A stretch of 64,000 bases of DNA. It comes from UBA6168 sp041741095 (GTDB taxonomy: Bacteria > Bacteroidota > Bacteroidia > Chitinophagales > Saprospiraceae). Both the position numbers and the translations under genes were made by a program. The stretch is from assembly GCA_041741095.1 (NCBI GenBank), contig JBGSKQ010000018.1, forward strand, positions 60,726-124,725. Reading direction: 5' to 3'. Position 1 is the stretch's first letter; each line of letters opens with the position of its first letter. Shown in pieces: positions 1 through 7,661 of the stretch. The notes below the pieces were generated by a model. That model saw only the letters and a list, made by a program, of their open reading frames with translations. It was not told the DNA's origin and ran no database searches.

Positions 1-1
1 T

Positions 2-949
2 AGCAATGTAGATGGTTATGTAAATGAATTTGCTGAACAGAATAAAACAAATAATCCGCTTGAAACGATAGGAAAAATGTGGGTCATTGCAAGGTTTGAT
101 GATGAGAATGAGTCAGAAAAACTTAAACAACAGTTTGAGCAAATCCAGATTGAAGACCCTGATAGAAAACACTTTATCATTCTTGATGATGATAATCCTT
201 TAGTAAGTAACTCGAAAAAGCTGCTGGATTATTCATATATACTGACCTTTTTATATCACTCAGACAAAGAAAATTACAATGACCAATCGTTTATTGCCCA
301 AAAACATTATGAAGATTTAAGGTATATCAAAATCGATACAATAATTAATAATTGTATTTTGATGTTTACTTTTAGAGCCTACTCAAATACTTGTCACCAC
401 GAGTCAGATAGATGGAGAAGATTTTTCCATATCAAAGAAGATATAATTAAAGTCTCAGGACAGTTAGAGAAACTCTTTAGTGAAAGTATGGAGGAAAAAC
501 TACTGTATATAGCTGACACATTAAGAGTAGTAGGGGAAGATATGAAAGACCAAAGGCACATTTTGCTTACACTAACTGGGATAATAGAATTACTTCTTAC
601 ACATAGCCCAAATTATAATAGATTTAATGTTGAAGACTCAATAAGTAAGCAGTTTAAGTTAAAGGCAAGTATATTAATTTATTTGAATGACAAAACTCGA
701 GACATAGAACAAATAAAAAAAAGGTTGGGCGAAATTTATGACCAAAGGTCAAATATTGCTCATGGAAATTTTAAAATACTAAAAAAGTATATTGATAAGG
801 AACTTGCGGTTTTACAAAAATCTGATTCAGATGCGGAAGAAAGTTATGTATTAGAATATCTAAATAAAGACCATCGTATATACTTGAGGGCAATTTTGGA
901 AGAAATAATTAAGGATGAAACTTTAGTGAATTTCATGAAAGAAAATTAA
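2..949 (+). CDS. HEPN-domain-like protein, 5' truncated by window edge
   Basis: The reading frame is open from base 2 to the stop. The first ATG (base 77) lies inside it, so the true start is probably outside the window and this is a 3' fragment of at least 315 residues. The C-terminal part resembles Apea/HEPN-type domains: a helical region around 'LTLTGIIELLLTHS', then 'IYDQRSNIAHGNFKI', which contains the R-x4-H motif typical of HEPN RNases and of abortive-infection or CRISPR-associated HEPN proteins (family knowledge). A ribonuclease role is inference. The gene is visibly AT-rich compared with the permease genes that follow, which suggests an acquired or accessory gene. No partner gene is visible because the upstream side is cut off. 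Confidence 0.7.
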   Translation, partial: SNVDGYVNEFAEQNKTNNPLETIGKMWVIARFDDENESEKLKQQFEQIQIEDPDRKHFIILDDDNPLVSNSKKLLDYSYILTFLYHSDKENYNDQSFIAQKHYEDLRYIKIDTIINNCILMFTFRAYSNTCHHESDRWRRFFHIKEDIIKVSGQLEKLFSESMEEKLLYIADTLRVVGEDMKDQRHILLTLTGIIELLLTHSPNYNRFNVEDSISKQFKLKASILIYLNDKTRDIEQIKKRLGEIYDQRSNIAHGNFKILKKYIDKELAVLQKSDSDAEESYVLEYLNKDHRIYLRAILEEIIKDETLVNFMKEN

Positions 950-1250
950 AAAAAGCTTAGAACAAAGCATCCCCGACTAGCCCAAGGTCTTCTTATTGTA
1001 AAACACTTATTCCGTCTGTTTTTCATCCGGCATTTCTACGCTTTGCCATCAGGGCTGTAGCACATTTACCCTTAGCTGGCGCAGTATCTATCAACTTAAT
1101 GGCAACCCTTGTCAGCATCTATCATCTTGTAACCACCGATTTTAATCGGTGGACAAGCGTGGATGAGAACCACATCTAGCCTCTTTACAAAACATGAACA
1201 TCATCATGGGATGCTATGTAAAGAAGATAGATGAAACCTTAGAAACTGTT
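950..1250. other. Intergenic gap with one palindrome
   Basis: About 300 bp between the HEPN-like gene and the convergent HNH-AP2 gene. No convincing coding frame. The only structure seen is the 20-bp inverted repeat listed separately. It could terminate either flanking gene, but no T-run follows it. Confidence 0.6.
1133..1152. repeat. 20-bp inverted repeat
   Basis: CCACCGATT-TT-AATCGGTGG, with perfect 9-bp arms and a 2-nt centre. Such GC-clamped palindromes often mark REP-like elements or the ends of IS200/IS605-type elements. No transposase is present, so this identity is only a guess. Confidence 0.6.
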
Positions 1251-1907
1251 TTAAAAATCTGACAGGTCTTGGATCAGCACCACGTCGTTGTTTCTTATAA
1301 GGTCAGGCTGCGCCTTGGTCCATTTCCAGATTCTTTTAGGAGAAATTAATTTGTGTTGCTCCGGATCGGTATCCGGGATGGTATTTAAAAAAGCCGTCTC
1401 GCCATAGTGCTTAAGGGAATGTTCATTGTAGCAGATGGCAGCCAAACGGGCAGTTGGGAAATAACCGAGGTGTTTGTATTTACCATCCAGATAAATGACG
1501 GCTTTGTAGCGTGTGCCGTTGATGTGGACGCCCTTGTAGCCTGTTTTGCCCTTCTCTATATTGGCCAGCCGATTCCTCATCCCCCTTTCCCGATAAATGA
1601 GGTTTTCCAACCGGCAATCAAAAAAGCTGCCGTTGATGGCCGATACGGTATTCTTTTTCTCAGTTTTGAGGTGGCCCAAAAAATGCCCGGCGATCAGGTT
1701 GTGAAGATAAAGGCAAACATTCTTGTACTGTTTGTTGGCAATCCTGATGCTGCGGTTGAAAACCACCCGGTTAGTGTTGTGAACGTGTAAAAAATCCAGT
1801 AGTTTGAGCTTGACCAAATACGGGTCGGTCTTCAGCCATTCGTACACATGTGGGTCAGCCATTGCGCATTGGTCACTATTTGTGAGCTTAAGCGATACAG
1901 CGTCCAT
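1251..1907 (-). CDS. HNH-AP2 domain protein, HNH motif degenerate
   Basis: 218 residues. Residues ~60-105 match the layout of HNH_3-type homing endonucleases ('LHNLIAGHFLG ... INGSFFDCRLENLIY', compare the usual 'vdHiNGnklDNRLENLr'). Where the catalytic His normally sits just before 'ING', the sequence reads 'TVSA', so the nuclease is probably inactive. Residues ~121-175 form an AP2 DNA-binding domain ('TGYKGVHINGTRYKAVIYL', 'KHLGYFPTARLAAICYN', 'HYGETAFLN'). HNH-AP2 proteins are usually free-standing homing endonucleases of phage or bacterial origin (family knowledge). Here there is no intron or phage context. A residual DNA-binding role or a decaying selfish gene are both possible. It is transcribed toward the HEPN-like gene. 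Confidence 0.75.
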   Translation of the reverse strand: MDAVSLKLTNSDQCAMADPHVYEWLKTDPYLVKLKLLDFLHVHNTNRVVFNRSIRIANKQYKNVCLYLHNLIAGHFLGHLKTEKKNTVSAINGSFFDCRLENLIYRERGMRNRLANIEKGKTGYKGVHINGTRYKAVIYLDGKYKHLGYFPTARLAAICYNEHSLKHYGETAFLNTIPDTDPEQHKLISPKRIWKWTKAQPDLIRNNDVVLIQDLSDF

Positions 1908-2254
1908 TTGACTATAGGATTTAATTCAACCAAAAATTAGTTGGCTTTTATGGGCCAACTTTTCAGGATTATACGTAGGGTGAACAACATGGTTGCATCA
2001 TGTAGAATGCCGGGATGTAGCGGACTTTCCAGCATTATTAAAATAGCATCTACCAGTTTTTTTGAAATCTTCAGGATTACAAAAATCCACCCACCCCCTG
2101 TCCATTCCCGAACACCTCCACCTCCCAAGCGAACACTCCGTTAATCCTCATGCTGCTATAAAAATCTGATTTATAAGCACTTAGCCGCATGGCACAGCCC
2201 TTGTTACCCGAATCACCAATCATCAGTCACCAATCACCAGTCACCATACCGACC
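1908..2254. other. Intergenic gap before the permease array
   Basis: Divergent spacer between the HNH-AP2 gene and the first permease. It holds a small hairpin (AGTTGGC / GCCAACT, bases 1939-1960, followed by TTTT) and, at 2211-2248, a short-period repeat built from variants of AATCACCAGTC just upstream of the permease start. No clear TAnnTTTG promoter was found. Confidence 0.5.
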
Positions 2255-4624
2255 ATGTTTCAAAACTATTTCAAGCTCGCCTATCGCAACCTCGTCGCCA
2301 ACAAACTCGTCTCCGGCATCAACATTGTCGGCTTGAGCATTGCCATTGGCTGTTGCCTAGTGGTGTATTTGTTTTTGAAAAGCTACTATTCGCTGGACGA
2401 TTTCCATGCGAACGCCGACCGCATTTTTATGGTGGAATATGTGGTAGAGAAAGACGGCATGAAAGAGGTTTACGGCCACTCGCCCATGCCGCTCGGCCCG
2501 GCCTTGGCCAGCAATTTTCCACAAGTGGAGCGGGCCGTGCGCACCCAACTGACGGGCGTGAAAGTCTATGCGGGCGAGCGAAATTTCGAGGAACTGCTCT
2601 ACTTCGCCGATCCCGGCTATTTCGATATGTTCACTTTCCCTTTGGCCGAGGGCAGCCCAGCGGGCATGAACGAGCCCGATGGCGTCATCCTCAGCCACGA
2701 GGCGGCACAGAAGTTTTTTCCAAATGAATCGGCCTTGGGCCAGGCCATCACGGTGAGTTTTGAAGGAAAAACAAAAAAGGCGCTGACCGTGAAAGGCGTG
2801 GCCGCCCCCTTCCCCAACAATACGGGCCTCCGCTTCGACCTGCTCATGGGCTTTGCCGCAGGTGTGCCACTCCAACTCACCGAGCCGGACAACTGGGCTG
2901 CCATGACCCGTGCCACTTACGTCCAACTCAAACCTAACACGGCGGCGGCTGATTTGGAAAAAGGCATGGCCAAATATGTGGCGCAGCACAACGCCGCCAA
3001 CCCCGACCTGGCCATCCATTCTTTTGTGCTGGACAACCTGAAAAACCCCAACAACGGAGCCTACAACGTCATCAACCGGCCTACCGAGGCGGTGCATCCG
3101 ATGGTGCCGGTAGTATTCGGCGGAGTGGCGCTGCTGCTGTTTGCCCTCTCCTGTTTCAACTACATCAACATCTCGTTGGGGCAGTCGGCCCGGCGGCTCA
3201 AGGAAATCGGGGTACGGAAGGCCGTCGGCGGCAGGAAACGGCAATTGGTGCTGCAATTTATGAGCGAAAACCTGCTGCTTTGCCTCATCGCCCTCGTGCT
3301 GGGCGTAGCATTTACGCAGGCCGTACTCGTGCCCTATTTCAACTCCGTTATGGTGCAAAAAATCTCGTTTTCCCTCACGGAAAATTTCGGGATTTGGGCC
3401 TTCCTGTTGGGGCTGCTGGCCTTCACTGGCGTGGCGTCGGGCGCTTACCCGGCGCTGTACATCAGCTCTTTCCAGACGGTTTCCATCTTCCGGGGCAAGT
3501 CGGCATTTTCCAATAAAAGCAAGTTGACACGGGCGTTTTTGTGCCTCCAGTTTGTGTTCGCCTTCGGGGCAGTCATCGGCGGGATACTGTTCTACTCGCT
3601 GGCCGGGGAGTGGAAAAAACAGTCGTGGGGCTACCAGCCGGAAGGCACCTTGGTGGTTCGGCTCGACGAGGCGGGGCAGTTTTCTTTGTTGAAAAATGAG
3701 GCCCTGCAAAACCCCGACATCCTGCACATTGCGGCAGCGACCAACCACGTCGGCGAATCACGTTGGCGGAGCAAAATATTCCTTGACGACAAAGAAAAAC
3801 AGGTGGCCCGCTTCGAGGTCGGGGCAGGCTACTTTGAAGCGATGGGCCTGCAACTGGCGCAGGGCCGTAGCTTCGACCCGGAGCGCAAGACGGAGGACGG
3901 CCTCTCCGTCGTCGTCAACCAGCAGTTTTTGAAAGAAAGCGGTTGGGAAAATGCCATCGGCCAGCAACTCCGCTCACAGGGCAAGACCTACGACATCGTG
4001 GGCGTGGTGAATGACTTCAAAATGATGCCCACCGGGGTGATGAAACCCGCCGTTTTTTACCTGTCGGACGAAGCCAACACGGCCTACCTGACTGTTCGCT
4101 ACGCCCCCGGCACGGGTGGCAAAACGGAGGCTTTTATGAAATCGGCCTGGGCCAAACTCGATGCCGGGACGCCACTCAATTTTTTCCACCAAAACCTCGT
4201 GTTCGACTCCTTTTTTCAAGAATTCAACACGGTTTCAAAGCTCTTCGGCTACATCGCCGGGTTGGCGCTGCTCATCTCCTGTATGGGTTTGTTCGGCCTT
4301 GCTTCGCAAAACTATGCGGCCCGCCTCAAGGAGTCCAGCATCCGCAAAGTGCTGGGCGCTTCTTCCCGTGAAATCATCGTGCAGGCCAACCGCAGTTTCA
4401 TCGCCCTGCTCCTCGTGGCGAGTGTTGTGGCAACGGGCATCTGCTTTGGCGGCTTCCAGTTGGCAGCGGGCCATACGGCGGATTTTATCGGTGATACCCG
4501 GCCGGGCTTCCTGCCTTATCTGATGGCGAATTTACTGGTGTTCGCCGTGGCGGCGCTGGCGGTGAGTTGGCAGTCATGGCGCTTGGCAGGGGTGGTGCCT
4601 TCGGAGACCTTGCGGGGGGAATAA
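2255..4624 (+). CDS. ABC transporter permease, double-FtsX type (array member 1, divergent)
   Basis: 789 residues from the ATG chosen because 'MFQNYFKLAYRNL' matches the start of its paralogs; the frame stays open 22 codons further upstream. Architecture of a MacB-type permease duplicated in one chain: TM1 ~21-42, periplasmic domain ~45-285, three TMs ~287-405, TM5 ~430-452, second periplasmic domain ~455-680, three TMs ~690-785. Both FtsX signatures are present ('EIGVRKAVGG' and 'SSIRKVLGAS'). The family works with a LolD/MacB-like ATPase in lipoprotein, lipid or peptide transport across the envelope; the substrate here is unknown. It is the outlier of the array: its last ~100 residues and its end 'ETLRGE' do not match the common 'VKSLRSE' ending. 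It is separated from the next member by 553 bp, so it may be a separate transcription unit. Confidence 0.93.
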   Translation: MFQNYFKLAYRNLVANKLVSGINIVGLSIAIGCCLVVYLFLKSYYSLDDFHANADRIFMVEYVVEKDGMKEVYGHSPMPLGPALASNFPQVERAVRTQLTGVKVYAGERNFEELLYFADPGYFDMFTFPLAEGSPAGMNEPDGVILSHEAAQKFFPNESALGQAITVSFEGKTKKALTVKGVAAPFPNNTGLRFDLLMGFAAGVPLQLTEPDNWAAMTRATYVQLKPNTAAADLEKGMAKYVAQHNAANPDLAIHSFVLDNLKNPNNGAYNVINRPTEAVHPMVPVVFGGVALLLFALSCFNYINISLGQSARRLKEIGVRKAVGGRKRQLVLQFMSENLLLCLIALVLGVAFTQAVLVPYFNSVMVQKISFSLTENFGIWAFLLGLLAFTGVASGAYPALYISSFQTVSIFRGKSAFSNKSKLTRAFLCLQFVFAFGAVIGGILFYSLAGEWKKQSWGYQPEGTLVVRLDEAGQFSLLKNEALQNPDILHIAAATNHVGESRWRSKIFLDDKEKQVARFEVGAGYFEAMGLQLAQGRSFDPERKTEDGLSVVVNQQFLKESGWENAIGQQLRSQGKTYDIVGVVNDFKMMPTGVMKPAVFYLSDEANTAYLTVRYAPGTGGKTEAFMKSAWAKLDAGTPLNFFHQNLVFDSFFQEFNTVSKLFGYIAGLALLISCMGLFGLASQNYAARLKESSIRKVLGASSREIIVQANRSFIALLLVASVVATGICFGGFQLAAGHTADFIGDTRPGFLPYLMANLLVFAVAALAVSWQSWRLAGVVPSETLRGE

Positions 4625-4846
4625 ATAGCCCAAGTTGGGGATTGGGTTCCGCTGTCCGTTTTTGCGGACTGGCTGTTCATTGGCGGACAAAGCGTTTCAC
4701 TCTTTTTTTAAAAAATAAAACTAACAAGTTGTATTTCAGGCAGTTGTACCGCTGGCACGGGGGTTGTTTCCCGAAGGGGAAACATAAGAAATTGGAGTGG
4801 CGGAATTTCCAGGTTACTGCCGTGAATTAGGGGTGTTATACTGCAC

Positions 4847-4984
4847 GCTAATAGGTTTTCCCGCCATGCGGGACAGGTAGTGCAAATGGGGGCTTGGGGG
4901 CAAAGCCCCCAAAATCCCCTCCCTCGACGAGCTGCCGAAGGCGGCGAGGAGGGGCGAAATTTGAATTGCACAAAACCTATTAGT
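4847..4984. mobile_element. MITE-like element, copy A
   Basis: The ends are inverted: GCTAATAGGTTTT at the left, AAAACCTATTAGT at the right, and the similarity runs outward into TATACT-type flanks on both sides. The core is GC-rich, with a perfect stem-loop TTGGGGGC-AAA-GCCCCCAA (4894-4912) and a second palindromic stretch around GCCGAAGGCGGC. It has no coding capacity. Related copies are at 46072-46237 (full) and 34130-34168 (core deleted), with fragments at 36945-37010 and at the right window edge. Confidence 0.75.
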
Positions 4985-5009
4985 GAAAAGTATAAAAAAA
5001 ATTTGACGC

Positions 5010-5080
5010 AGATTTTTTTGACGCAGATAGACGCAGATTTTTTATGATTCTTTATGAAAACTGCCGCCTTTGGCGGCATC
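5010..5080. repeat. GACGCAGA-type dispersed repeat, inverse copy
   Basis: Contains TTTGACGCAGA twice, AGACGCAGATTTTTTATGAT and a small GC palindrome (GCCGCCTTTGGCGGC). Read on the other strand it matches the 'AAAATCAGCGTC...CTGCGTCAAAAA' units at 20071-20216. Confidence 0.65.
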
Positions 5081-5177
5081 GAGAATTGAGTAAATTCGGC
5101 ATCAGAAAAATCTACTTAACACCCATAGTCCTAAGTCCTCGATTTCTAATTTCCTAATTTCTAATTTCCACCCTGCC

Positions 5178-7610
5178 ATGCTTCAAAACTATCTGAAAAT
5201 CGCTTTTAGAAACCTGCTCAAGGGCAGGTTGTACACCTTCATCAACCTGGCTGGATTGTCTGTTGGCACGGCTGTCTTCCTCTTGTTGGCGCTTTATGTA
5301 CACGACGAGTGGACATTTGACAAAATCCACCCAAACAGCGACCGGATTTACCGGGCATGGACGAAAGAACACGCTGCCGACAACGTGTTTTTCAATACCG
5401 TGACGCCCTACATTCTGGGGCAGGAGTTGCGGGATAATTTTCCTGAAATACAGCAGGTGGCCCGCTACCTGACCCTCAACTCCCAGGTGAAAAAAGGCAA
5501 TTTCACCGAACAGGAAAACGTGCATGTGGTGGAGCCGCAATTTTTGAAAGTGTTTGATTTTCAGTTGCTTAGAGGCGAGCCTGAGCAGGCGCTGAACGAG
5601 CTTCACTCGGCCATTGTGACCCAAGAAACTGGCACAAAATATTTTGGTAACCCGTACCCAGTAGGGCAGACTCTGATGATGCAGGTGGGCGGCAAATGGA
5701 CGGATTTTACCATCACGGGCGTCATCGAAAAAGCGCCGGGAAATTCGAGCATTCAATACGATATTCTCATCCCGTTTGAGAACACGAAAACTTTCATGTC
5801 GGAGGGCGGTATGAAAAGCTGGACGAACGTGAATGTGGAAACCTACGTCCTCCTGGGCGGGCAGAACAATCCAAAGGATTTGGAGGCTAAAATTGCCCCT
5901 TTCGTGGACGGCAAAGTAGCAGAAGATTACCCACCCGGCAAATACCAGGTCGGCCTGCAGCCGCTGACGGATATCCACCTGGATAAGGCTTTTCCTGAAG
6001 GCATCGTCGCCGTGAGCGACAGCCGTTATCCCTACATTCTGGGCGGGGTGGCCCTCCTGATTTTGGCGCTGGCCTGCATCAATTTCACCACGCTCGCCGT
6101 CGGTCGTTCGGTGGCAAGGGCGAAAGAGGTGGGAGTGCGCAAAGCAACCGGGGCGACGAGGGGCCAACTGATGGCGCAATTCTGGAGCGAGGCAGTGGTG
6201 ACGGCGTTGGTGGCAGTCGTCATCGGGGCGATGCTGGCGCAACTCACGATGCCATTTTTCAACAGCTTGGCAGACAAGCAGTTAAATCTCGATTTTTCTC
6301 TCCAAAACATGGCGATGCTGGGCGGATTGGTGCTCCTGACCGGGTTGCTTTCGGGGGCGTACCCCTCGCTGGTATTGTCCAGTTTTTCGCCGCTCAAGAC
6401 CTTGCGGGGCACCGTTTCAAAATTGGGCAGCGACCGCCATTTGGTGCTGCGTGGACTGGTCGGTTTTCAATTTATCCTGTCTATCTTGCTGATAATCAGC
6501 ACGATGTTCATGATGCAGCAGATGCGTTTTTTGCAAAACAAAAACCTGGGCTACGACAAAGAGGCGGTCGTCGTGTTGCCCTATTCCCGCTCCGGCGCAA
6601 AGCTGTCCGAACAAATAACGGAAAGCAAAGCCGTGCTGGAACGCCTCCGCAACGAACTCAACGCACCGTCGGATTTCTCCGACCTGGCCTTCTCGACGCA
6701 CACTTTTGGTACGCCCGGCTGGGCGATGGTGGGTTACACAGAGAAGGGTTCGGAGCAGTTTCGCCAATTCAATGTGCTGGGTGTGGACGAGCGTTTTTTG
6801 CCGATGCACAGCGTGCAAATGCTCGATGGGCGCAATTTTTCAAAAGAAACCCCTGAGCAACAGGGAGTTATCGTCAACGAGGCATTTGCAACAGCTTTCG
6901 GGGCAAAAGTTGGACAAAAGTTGCAGGAACCTTTTCAGGCTTACACCGTCATCGGCATCACGAAGGATTTCAACTTCGAAAGCCTGCACAGCAAGGTGGG
7001 GCCGCTCGTGATGGCTACCGAACCGATTGGCATCGTACAAGCAGCTTCCGACATAAATTTCGGTGATTACCCAAATCCGAAAATTTCAGTGAAAATCAGC
7101 GGTGGAAATCTCACGGCCAACTTGTCCACCCTGCGGTTTGCCTGGCAAAAAACGGCACCAGAACAACCTTTCGATTATGCTTTTCTCGACGACAATATTG
7201 CCCGCCAATACAACGCAGAACGCCGCCTGAGCCAATTGATTGGGCTGGCCGCAGGGCTGGCTGTTTTTATCGCCTGCCTTGGCCTGTTCGGCATTGCCAC
7301 GCTGACCATATCGCAGCGTACCAAGGAAATCGGCGTACGGAAAGTGCTGGGGGCAACCACGACTGGCATCATCGGGCTGGTGTCCAAGGACTTTTTGAAA
7401 TTGGTTCTCATCGCCCTCGTCATCGCCTCCCCGCTAGCGTATTTTTTCATGGAAAAATGGCTTGAAGACTTTGCCTATCGCATTGATATTCAATGGACGG
7501 TGTTTGCACTGGCGGGCATGGCAGCCCTCGTGGTGGCGGCCTTCACAGTTGCCCTTCAGAGCGTGAAGGCGGCGCTGGCAAACCCGGTGAAGTCGTTGCG
7601 AAGTGAATAA
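5178..7610 (+). CDS. ABC transporter permease, double-FtsX type (array member 2)
   Basis: 810 residues starting 'MLQNYLKIAFRNLLKGRLYT'. Topology is TM1, periplasmic domain, three TMs, TM5, second periplasmic domain, three TMs. FtsX signatures: 'EVGVRKATGATRGQL' (first half) and 'EIGVRKVLGATTTGI' (second half). The post-TM5 signature is 'LGYDKEAVVVL'. The inner-membrane complex would be completed by an ATPase that is not encoded nearby. The last ~100 codons are very close to members 5 and 6 at DNA level (for example around 'LIALVIASPLAYFFMEKW'), although the N-terminal halves are much less alike. Next member starts 51 bp downstream on the same strand, so cotranscription with members 3 to 7 is likely. 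Confidence 0.95.
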   Translation: MLQNYLKIAFRNLLKGRLYTFINLAGLSVGTAVFLLLALYVHDEWTFDKIHPNSDRIYRAWTKEHAADNVFFNTVTPYILGQELRDNFPEIQQVARYLTLNSQVKKGNFTEQENVHVVEPQFLKVFDFQLLRGEPEQALNELHSAIVTQETGTKYFGNPYPVGQTLMMQVGGKWTDFTITGVIEKAPGNSSIQYDILIPFENTKTFMSEGGMKSWTNVNVETYVLLGGQNNPKDLEAKIAPFVDGKVAEDYPPGKYQVGLQPLTDIHLDKAFPEGIVAVSDSRYPYILGGVALLILALACINFTTLAVGRSVARAKEVGVRKATGATRGQLMAQFWSEAVVTALVAVVIGAMLAQLTMPFFNSLADKQLNLDFSLQNMAMLGGLVLLTGLLSGAYPSLVLSSFSPLKTLRGTVSKLGSDRHLVLRGLVGFQFILSILLIISTMFMMQQMRFLQNKNLGYDKEAVVVLPYSRSGAKLSEQITESKAVLERLRNELNAPSDFSDLAFSTHTFGTPGWAMVGYTEKGSEQFRQFNVLGVDERFLPMHSVQMLDGRNFSKETPEQQGVIVNEAFATAFGAKVGQKLQEPFQAYTVIGITKDFNFESLHSKVGPLVMATEPIGIVQAASDINFGDYPNPKISVKISGGNLTANLSTLRFAWQKTAPEQPFDYAFLDDNIARQYNAERRLSQLIGLAAGLAVFIACLGLFGIATLTISQRTKEIGVRKVLGATTTGIIGLVSKDFLKLVLIALVIASPLAYFFMEKWLEDFAYRIDIQWTVFALAGMAALVVAAFTVALQSVKAALANPVKSLRSE

Positions 7611-7661
7611 CAATTCAAACTACTTCAAACAATATAAAACCATTTCAAACCATCACCCGCC

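Larger units (their letters stand above)
4625..5177. other. Intergenic gap with two dispersed repeats
   Basis: Longest gap in the array. It contains a MITE-like element (4847-4984) followed by a GACGCAGA-type repeat (about 5010-5080) that recurs in inverse orientation between permeases 7 and 8. The last ~40 bases before the next ATG are a short-period repeat of the unit TTTCTAATTTCC. No coding frame is supported. Confidence 0.7.

Noticed and set aside
1407..1790. 127-codon frame opposite the HNH-AP2 gene
   Set aside because: The minus-strand frame has clear AP2 and HNH-like motifs; the plus-strand product has none.
2357..3748. 463-codon open frame antisense to permease 1
   Set aside because: It lies wholly inside a well-supported gene, has no domain-like sequence and arises from GC-rich codon bias. 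Similar long shadows antisense to the other permeases were dropped for the same reason.
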